64,000 nucleotides of DNA from Macrostomum hystrix. Its lineage: Eukaryota; Platyhelminthes; Macrostomidae. Location: contig CATNEN010000001.1 in the NCBI GenBank assembly GCA_950097015.1, positions 18,976,501 through 19,040,500 of the forward strand, written 5' to 3'. The notes below the pieces were generated by a model. The model was not told the DNA's origin. It saw only the letters and a program-made list of their open reading frames with translations, and did no database searches. The position numbers and the translations under genes are program-made. Below are positions 54,501 through 64,000 of this stretch, one piece after another (the stretch's first letter is position 1; each line of letters begins with the position of its first letter).

Positions 54501-57500
54501 ACAATTTACTGTCCCACACCCATCTACTGTCCCACATCCATTTACTGCCCCACACAATTTACTGCCCCACACCAATCTACTGGCCCACACAATCTACTGT
54601 CCCACACCCATCTACTGTCATCACCCGTATACTGTCCCACACCCATCTACTTTCCCACACCCATTTACTGTTCCACACCCATCTACTGTCCCACACCCAA
54701 CTACTGCCCTACACAATCTACTGTCCCAAACCCATCTACTGTCTCACACTCATCTAATGTCCCACACAATTTACTGTCCCACACCCATCTATAGTCCCAC
54801 ACCCATTTACTGTTCCACACCCATCTACTGTCCCACACCCATTTACTGCCCCACACAATTTACTGCCCCACACCAATCTACTGGCCCACACAATCTACTG
54901 TCCCACACCCATTTACTGTCCCACACCCATTTACTGTCCCACACCTATCTACTGTCTCACACCCATCTACTGTCTATCACCCGTATACTGTCCCACACCC
55001 ATCTACTTTCCCACACCCATCTACTGTCCCACACCCATTTACTGTCCCACACCTATCTACTGTCCCACACCCATCTACTGTCTATCACCCGTATACTGTC
55101 CCACACCCATCTACTGTCCCACACCCATTTACTGTCCCACACCCATTTACTGCCCCACACCAATCTACTGGCCTACACAATCTACTGTCCCACACCCATT
55201 TACTGTCCCACACCGATCTACTGTCCCACACCCATCTAATGTCTCATACTCATCTACAGTCCCACACCCATCTACTGTCCCACACCCATTTACTGCCCCA
55301 CACAATTTACTGCCCCACACCAATCTACTGGCCCACACAATCTACTGTCCCACACCCATCTACTGTCATCACCCGTATACTGTCCCACACTCATCTACAG
55401 TCCCACACTCATCAACTGTCCCACACCCATCTACTGTCCCACATCCATTTACTGCCCCACACAATTTACTGCCCCACACCAATCTACTGGCCCACACAAT
55501 CTACTGTCCCACACCCATCTACTGTCATCACCCGTATACTGTCCCACACCCATCTACTTTCCCACACCCATTTACTGTTCCACACCCATCTACTGTCCCA
55601 CACCCAACTACTGCCCTACACAATCTACTGTCCCAAACCCATCTACTGTCTCACACTCATCTAATGTCCCACACAATTTACTGTCCCACACCCATCTATA
55701 GTCCCACACCCATTTACTGTTCCACACCCATCTACTGTCCCACACCCATTTACTGCCCCACACAATTTACTGCCCCACACCAATCTACTGGCCCACACAA
55801 TCTACTGTCCCACACCCATTTACTGTCCCACACCCATTTACTGTCCCACACCTATCTACTGTCTCACACCCATCTACTGTCTATCACCCGTATACTGTCC
55901 CACACCCATCTACTTTCCCACTCCCATCTACTGTCCCACACCCATCTACTGTCCCACACCCATTTACTGTCCCACACCTATCTACTGTTCCACACCCATC
56001 TACTGTTCCACACCCATTTACTGCCCCACACCAATCTACTTTTCCACACCCATCTACTGTCTATCACCCGTATACTGTCCCACACCCATCTACTTTCCCA
56101 CACCCATTTACTGTCCCACACCTATCTACTGTCCCACACCCATCTACTGTCTATCATCCGTATACTGTCCCACACCCATCTACTGTCCCACACCCATTTA
56201 CTGTCCCACACCCATTTACTGTCCCACACCCATCTACTGTCTATCACCCGTATACTGTCCCACACCCATCTACTGTTCCACACCCATCTACTGTCCCACA
56301 CCCAATTACTGCCCCACACAATTTACTGCCCCACACCAATCTACTGGCCCACACAATCTACTTTTCCACACCCATCTACTGTCTATCACCTATCTACTGT
56401 CTCACACCCATCTACTGTCTATCACCCATTTACTGTCCCACACCCATTTACTGTCCCACACCTATCTACTGTCTCACACCCATCTACTGTCTATCACCCG
56501 TATACTGTCCCACACCCATCTACTTTCCCACACCCATCTACTGTCCCACATCCATTTACTGCCCCACACAATTTACTGCCCCACACCAATCTACTGGCCC
56601 ACACAATCTACTGTCCCACACCCATCTACTGTCATCACCCGTATACTGTCCCACACCCATTTACTGTCCCACACCTATCTACTGTCCCACACCCATCTAC
56701 TGTCTATCACCCGTATACTGTCCCACACCCATCTACTTTCCCACACCCATCTACTGTCTCACACAATCTACTGCCCCACACCCATCTACTGTCCCACACC
56801 CATTTACTGTCCCACACCCATTTACTGCCCCACACAATTTACTGCCCCACACCAATCTACTGGCCCACACAATCTACTGTCCCACACCCATTTACTGTCC
56901 CACACCCATTTACTGTCCCACACCTATCTACTGTCTCACACCCATCTACTGTCTATCACCCGTATACTGTCCCACACCCATCTACTTTCCCACACCCATC
57001 TACTGTCCCACATCCATTTACTGCCCCACACAATTTACTGCCCCACACCAATCTACTGGCCCACACAATCTACTGTCCCACACCCATCTACTGTCATCAC
57101 CCGTATACTGTCCCACACCCATCTACTTTCCCACACCCATCTACTGTCCCACACCAATCTACTGTCCCACACCTATCTACTGTCCCACACCTATCTACTG
57201 CCCCACACCTATCTACTGTCCCACACCTATCTACTGTCCTACACCCATCTACTGTCTCACACCCATCTACTGTCTCACACAATCTACTGTCCCACACCAA
57301 TCTACTGTCCCACACCTATCTACTTTTCCACACCTATCTACTGTCTATCACCCGTATACTGTCCCACACCCATCTACTTTCCCACACCAATCTACTGTCC
57401 CACACTCATCTACAGTCCCACACTCATCAACTGTCCCACACCCATCTACTGTCCCACATCCATTTACTGCTCCACACAATTTACTGCCCCACACCAATCT

Positions 57501-60500
57501 ACTGGCCCACACAATCTACTGTCCCACACCCATCTACTGTCATCACCCGTATACTGTCCCACACCCATCTACTTTCCCACACCCATTTACTGTTCCACAC
57601 CCATCTACTGTCCCACACCCAACTACTGCCCTACACAATCTACTGTCCCAAACCCATCTACTGTCTCACACTCATCTAATGTCCCACACAATTTACTGTC
57701 CCACACCCATCTATAGTCCCACACCCATTTACTGTTCCACACCCATCTACTGTCCCACACCCATTTACTGCCCCACACAATTTACTGCCCCACACCAATC
57801 TACTGGCCCACACAATCTACTGTCCCACACCCATTTACTGTCCCACACCCATTTACTGTCCCACACCTATCTACTGTCTCACACCCATCTACTGTCTATC
57901 ACCCGTATACTGTCCCACACCCATCTACTTTCCCACTCCCATCTACTGTCCCACACCCATCTACTGTCCCACACCCATTTACTGTCCCACACCTATCTAC
58001 TGTTCCACACCCATCTACTGTTCCACACCCATTTACTGCCCCACACCAATCTACTTTTCCACACCCATCTACTGTCTATCACCCGTATACTGTCCCACAC
58101 CCATCTACTTTCCCACACCCATTTACTGTCCCACACCTATCTACTGTCCCACACCCATCTACTGTCTATCATCCGTATACTGTCCCACACCCATCTACTG
58201 TCCCACACCCATTTACTGTCCCACACCCATTTACTGTCCCACACCCATCTACTGTCTATCACCCGTATACTGTCCCACACCCATCTACTTTCCCACTCCC
58301 ATCTACTGTCCCACACCCATCTACTGTCCCACACCTATCTACTGTTCCACACCCATCTACTGTCCCACACCCATTTACTGGCCCACACAATTTACTGCCC
58401 CACACCAATCTACTGGCCCACACAATCTACTTTTCCACACCCATCTACTGTCTATCACCCGTATACTGTCCCACACCCATCTACTTTCCCACACCCATCT
58501 ACTGTCCCACACCCATTTACTGTCCCACACCTATCTACTGTCCCACACCCATCTACTGTCTATCACCCGTATACTGTCCCACACCCATCTACTTTCCCAC
58601 ACCCATCTACTGTCTCACACAATCTACTGCCCCACACCCATCTACTGTCCCACACCCATTTACTGTCCCACACCCATTTACTGCCCCACACAATTTACGG
58701 CCCCACACCAATCTACTGGCCCACACAATCTACTGTCCCACACCCATTTACTGTCCCACACCCATTTACTGTCCCACACCTATCTACTGTCCCACACCCA
58801 TCTACTGTCTATCACCCGTATACTGTCCCACACCCATCTACTTTCCCACACCCATCTACTGTCTCACACAATCTACTGCCCCACACCCATCTACTGTCCC
58901 ACACCCATTTACTGTCCCACACCCATTTACTGCCCCACACAATTTACTGCCCCACACCAATCTACTGGCCCACACAATCTACTGTCCCACACCCATTTAC
59001 TGTCCCACACCCATTTACTGTCCCACACCTATCTACTGTCCCACACCCATCTACTGTCTATCACCCGTATACTGTCCCACACCCATCTACTTTCCCACAC
59101 CCATCTACTGTCTCACACAATCTACTGCCCCACACCCATCTACTGTCCCACACCCATTTACTGTCCCACACCCATTTACTGCCCCACACAATTTACTGCC
59201 CCACACCAATCTACTGGCCCACACAATCTACTGTCCCACACCCATTTACTGTCCCACACCCATTTACTGTCCCACACCTATCTACTGTCTCACACCCATC
59301 TACTGTCTATCACCCGTATACTGTCCCACACCCATCTACTTTCCCACACCCATCTACTGTCCCACATCCATTTACTGCCCCACACAATTTACTGCCCCAC
59401 ACCAATCTACTGGCCCACACAATCTACTGTCCCACACCCATCTACTGTCATCACCCGTATACTGTCCCACACCTATCTACTTTCCCACACCCATCTACTG
59501 TCCCACACCAATCTACTGTCCCACACCTATCTACTGTCCCACACCTATCTACTGCCCCACACCTATCTACTGTCCCACACCTATCTACTGTCCTACACCC
59601 ATCTACTGTCTCACACCCATCTACTGTCTCACACAATCTACTGTCCCACACCAATCTACTGTCCCACACCTATCTACTTTTCCACACCTATCTACTGTCT
59701 ATCACCCGTATACTGTCCCACACCCATCTACTTTCCCACACCAATCTACTGTCCCACACTCATCTACAGTCCCACACTCATCAACTGTCCCACACCCATC
59801 TACTGTCCCACATCCATTTACTGCTCCACACAATTTACTGCCCCACACCAATCTACTGGCCCACACAATCTACTGTCCCACACCCATCTACTGTCATCAC
59901 CCGTATACTGTCCCACACCCATCTACTTTCCCACACCCATTTACTGTTCCACACCCATCTACTGTCCCACACCCAACTACTGCCCTACACAATCTACTGT
60001 CCCAAACCCATCTACTGTCTCACACTCATCTAATGTCCCACACAATTTACTGTCCCACACCCATCTATAGTCCCACACCCATTTACTGTTCCACACCCAT
60101 CTACTGTCCCACACCCATTTACTGCCCCACACAATTTACTGCCCCACACCAATCTACTGGCCCACACAATCTACTGTCCCACACCCATTTACTGTCCCAC
60201 ACCCATTTACTGTCCCACACCTATCTACTGTCTCACACCCATCTACTGTCTATCACCCGTATACTGTCCCACACCCATCTACTTTCCCACTCCCATCTAC
60301 TGTCCCACACCCATCTACTGTCCCACACCCATTTACTGTCCCACACCTATCTACTGTTCCACACCCATCTACTGTTCCACACCCATTTACTGCCCCACAC
60401 CAATCTACTTTTCCACACCCATCTACTGTCTATCACCCGTATACTGTCCCACACCCATCTACTTTCCCACACCCATTTACTGTCCCACACCTATCTACTG

Positions 60501-62437
60501 TCCCACACCCATCTACTGTCTATCATCCGTATACTGTCCCACACCCATCTACTGTCCCACACCCATTTACTGTCCCACACCCATTTACTGTCCCACACCC
60601 ATCTACTGTCTATCACCCGTATACTGTCCCACACCCATCTACTTTCCCACTCCCATCTACTGTCCCACACCCATCTACTGTCCCACACCTATCTACTGTT
60701 CCACACCCATCTACTGTCCCACACCCATTTACTGGCCCACACAATTTACTGCCCCACACCAATCTACTGGCCCACACAATCTACTTTTCCACACCCATCT
60801 ACTGTCTATCACCCGTATACTGTCCCACACCCATCTACTTTCCCACACCCATCTACTGTCCCACACCCATTTACTGTCCCACACCTATCTACTGTCCCAC
60901 ACCCATCTACTGTCTATCACCCGTATACTGTCCCACACCCATCTACTTTCCCACACCCATCTACTGTCTCACACAATCTACTGCCCCACACCCATCTACT
61001 GTCCCACACCCATTTACTGTCCCACACCCATTTACTGCCCCACACAATTTACGGCCCCACACCAATCTACTGGCCCACACAATCTACTGTCCCACACCCA
61101 TTTACTGTCCCACACCCATTTACTGTCCCACACCTATCTACTGTCTCACACCCATCTACTGTCTATCACCCGTATACTGTCCCACACCCATCTACTTTCC
61201 CACACCCATCTACTGTCCCACATCCATTTACTGCCCCACACAATTTACTGCCCCACACCAATCTACTGGCCCACACAATCTACTGTCCCACACCCATCTA
61301 CTGTCATCACCCGTATACTGTCCCACACCCATTTACTGTCCCACACCGATCTACTGTCCCACACCCATCTAATGTCTCACACTCATCTACTGGCCCAAAC
61401 AATCTACTGTCCCACACCCATCTACTGTCATCACCCGTATACTGTCCCACACCCATCTACTTTCCCACACCCATCTACTGTCCCACACCAATCTACTGTC
61501 CCACACCTATCTACTGTCCCACACCTATCTACTGCCCCACACCTATCTACTGTCCCACACCTATCTACTGTCCTACACCCATCTACTGTCTCACACCCAT
61601 CTACTGTCTCACACAATCTACTGTCCCACACCAATCTACTGTCCCACACCCATCTACTTTCCCACACCAATCTACTGTCCCACACCCATCTACAGTCCCA
61701 CACTCATCTACTGCCCCACACCCATCTACTGTCCCACACCCATCTACTGTCTCACAGTCTACTGTCCCACACCAATCTACTGTCTCACACCTATCTACTG
61801 TCCCACACCTATCTACTGTCCCACACCTATCTACTGTCCCACACCTATCTACTGTCCCACACCTATCTACTTTCCCACACCCATCTACTGTCCCACACCC
61901 ATCTACAGTCCCACACTCATCTACTGCCCCACACCCATCTACTGTCCCACACCCATCTACTGTCTCACACAGTCTACTGTCCCACACCAATCTACTGTCC
62001 CACACCTATCTACTGTCCCACACTTATCTACTGTCCCACACCTATCTACTGTCCTACACCTATCTACTGTCTCACACCCATCTACTGTCCCACACCTATC
62101 TACTGTCCCACACCCATCTACTGTCTCACACCCATCTACTGTCTCACACAATCTACTGTCCCACACCAATCTACTGTCCCACACCTATCTACTGTCCCAC
62201 ACCTATCTACTGCCCCACACAATATTCTGTCCCACACCCATCTACTGTCCCACACCCATCTACTGTCCCACAAACATCACTGTCCCACACCCATCCACTG
62301 GCCCACACAATCTACTCTCCCACACCAATCTACTCTCCCACACAATCTACTGTCCCACACCAATCTACTCTCCCACACCTATCTACTGCCCCAGACAATA
62401 TTCTGTCCCACAGCCATCTACTGTCCGTCACCCACCC
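51530..62437. repeat. 11-kb minisatellite of 18-bp unit CTACTGTCCCACACCCAT
   Basis: About 600 units with recurrent variants (ATTTACTGCCCCACACAA, ATCACCCGTATACTGTC, CTACTGGCCCACACAA). The variants form larger blocks repeated several times; a marker block starting ATGTCCCACACAATTTACTG occurs at about 53686, 54757, 55664, 57679 and 60033. Because 18 is a multiple of three, frames of 500-800 codons (HTHLLSHTHLL / CPTPIYCPTPIY type) stay open. They are interrupted only where CTACTG becomes CTAATG and shifts to a new frame. Confidence 0.97.
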
Positions 62438-63850
62438 ATGATGAGGCATTTGAGTCCCTAAAAACCCGGATGATGTCAACTGAAGTCCTGGCCTACCCAG
62501 TTTGTAGATGACGAGAGTGTGCGGATGGCGTCCATTAGACACTGACGCTAGTGATGGACGCATTGGGGCCTCTCTTGGTCAAATCCAGTCAGATGGTTTC
62601 GAAAGGCCAATAACATACTTCAGTAGAGCAATGAAAGAATCTGAAAAGCGATACCCCATCACTCGAAAGAACTCCTTGCCCTAGTAGATGCTATGAAGCA
62701 TTTCCGATTTTATCAAGATTTTTTTCACAAAGCCATTCTATTGTTATTAAGGCAAACTGAAGCTCATTTGACGCCGCCCCCCTGACGTTTGGGGCTTGCG
62801 TATTTTGTTGTTGTTGTTGTTGAAGCTCAATGAATTCTATGGCGATGGATTGAATGAGTTTCAGTTCGATATCGAACACAGAAACGGCGCGAAACATGCC
62901 TGTCGCGGAAAAGTGCTTATGTCCAGTAATTTTACCCTTAGTCTCTATCTATTTCTCATCGCGGCTTTAATGTGCTCATCACTCCGTTCAATTAATGTAC
63001 ACGTAGTAACTTATCGATCGCCCAACTAAATCTTGTTATTGTCAGCCATGCTCACTCAGCTGTACCCCTGTCACGACCCACCCCTCCCTTATCGGCTTAT
63101 GCCCCCCATGTTAGCGCAATAAATAAACTGTTGAAGGCCTAGAGCTTCTACTGGAGCTTGTTTACCGTCACCTAAACCATCGCTCTTACGATCTAAAAGT
63201 TTATTCACAATGCCAACGCTGACAGTCTGCCCAGAAGACCCGCTGAAGTAGCCGAGATTGACCAGACAAGCAACCCCATTCCCCCACACACTAACGAGAC
63301 AGAAACGCAAACAGAGCCACTTCCCGTAGTGAAAGTGAGTCAAATTGAGCAAGATTGTGATCCTTCCCGAATCATCCCATGGGCGATTCGACGGGCAAAC
63401 CAGCAAAGCTCCCTGAGGTTATGCAATTCAGAAAAGAGATTTCCGAACCCAGCAAATTGGAGTCACCCAAACCCTCTCACAATGTATCCGCACTGAGCTC
63501 CAGCATTACGCCATCGAGCCGAGATACGGAGGATATGGAATCACCAATTGTGCACAGAGTTGACAAATTATTAACTGACTACCTCCCCACCCCACTGAAG
63601 CGAGAGCAGATGATTAGTGCTCAGCATGAAGACCCATCCATTTCCACCCTGCTACAATGGAAAGAAAGCAAACTCACGCAAGCCCCACCAACCCAGAAAT
63701 CAGACCCCCAGAGTTGAAACAGCTAAGCAAGGCGTACCCAGAAATGGAATTGGAACAAGGAAGGTTAATCATTCGCGAAGGCATTAAAAATTGTACTCCC
63801 CGTGTTGTAGTGTCGGCATGTTTATTTTATAATGCGTATATGTCTACTTG
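62438..63850 (+). pseudogene. Ty3/gypsy-type pol remnants (RNase H to integrase N-terminus)
   Basis: Pieces in several frames: HDEAFESLKTRMMSTEVLAYP (about 62432-62495; RT/RNase H junction), GASLGQIQSDGFERPITYFS and MKESEKRYPITRK (RNase H), NEFQFDIEHRNGAKHA (about 62850-62900; end of RNase H), and from 63379 a linker with KREQMISAQHEDPSISTLLQ and, after a frame change, YPEMELEQGRLIIREG, as found before the integrase zinc finger. Frameshifts, stops and an insertion at 62767-62820 show that it is dead. No LTR or primer site is visible; the left border meets the 18-bp array. Confidence 0.8.
62767..62820 (+). mobile_element. 54-bp (TTG)n-tailed insertion with 9-bp target duplication
   Basis: The insertion ends in TTTTGTTGTTGTTGTTGT and is flanked by TGAAGCTCA at 62758-62766 and 62821-62829. 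The (TTG)n tail matches the non-LTR element at 48014. It looks like an extremely 5'-truncated retroposed copy inside the gypsy RNase H region. Confidence 0.65.
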
Positions 63851-64000
63851 AAGTAACATATTCGCGCACTCAACATTAATGAATATTATAATGTATGTTA
63901 AGAACAAGAACAATATATTAAGAACAAGTGGCGCGGCCGGCACCCAGGCTTTGATGAGGGTTGGGGCGGGCGGTTGACTATATAACTGACTATTGCGTTG
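63851..64000. other. No feature seen
   Basis: AT-rich then GC-rich sequence at the window end with no recognisable coding. Confidence 0.4.

Noticed and set aside
51530-62437. CRISPR-like or protein-coding interpretation of the 18-bp array
   Set aside because: There are no unique spacers between units, the context is eukaryotic, and the open frames are due to the period being a multiple of three.

Overview
This is a nuclear genome window from an animal. Genes are split by GT-AG introns and encode metazoan proteins: an MTMR14/Jumpy-type phosphoinositide phosphatase, a Cys-loop nicotinic-type receptor subunit, a CLCA-family protein, two MS4A/CD20-like four-span membrane proteins, two NHL-type propeller proteins and a calmodulin-like protein. 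tRNA-derived SINEs, non-LTR, Ty3/gypsy, hAT and Helitron-type elements are present, and minisatellites fill an unusual share of the DNA. A free-living invertebrate with a tandem-repeat-rich genome (for example a macrostomid flatworm) would fit, but species cannot be proven from this window.

Layout. 1-3.1 kb: the 3' part of an MTMR14-like gene (+), introns made of 18-25 bp minisatellites. 3.4-4.5 kb: a 23-bp minisatellite. 4.65-13.02 kb: a nicotinic receptor subunit gene (-), with four introns dominated by arrays, a SINE in one intron and a second, alternative N-terminal exon. 13.4-14.9 kb: a 12/24-bp array. 15.7-21.1 kb: a ten-exon CLCA-like gene (+) with SINE and retrotransposon debris in its introns. 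21.7-23.3 kb: a 32-bp array.

23.25-27.59 kb is a segmental duplication unit carrying an MS4A-like gene (-), a 16-bp array, an NHL gene (+) and the 3' end of a non-LTR retrotransposon. It recurs in direct orientation at about 44.09-48.14 kb. Between the two copies lies a mobile-element island: two head-to-tail rolling-circle-like elements (28.04-34.22 kb), a purine-rich array (35.0-35.9 kb), a Helitron with a broken Pif1-type helicase fragment and a nested hAT MITE (36.0-38.1 kb), and an inverted-repeat 'foldback' element with minisatellite arms (38.66-41.70 kb).

48.0-49.6 kb: a decayed antisense non-LTR reverse transcriptase. 50.4-51.1 kb: a two-exon calmodulin-like gene. 51.5-62.4 kb: an 11-kb array of an 18-bp unit with higher-order structure. 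62.4-63.9 kb: remnants of a gypsy-type pol gene.

The genes are ordinary signalling and membrane genes and do not form one pathway. The most notable features are the two rolling-circle-like elements carrying palindromic X-box sites, the foldback element, the duplicated receptor N-terminal exon, the CLCA protein without its protease motif, and the uneven divergence between the two duplicated blocks.
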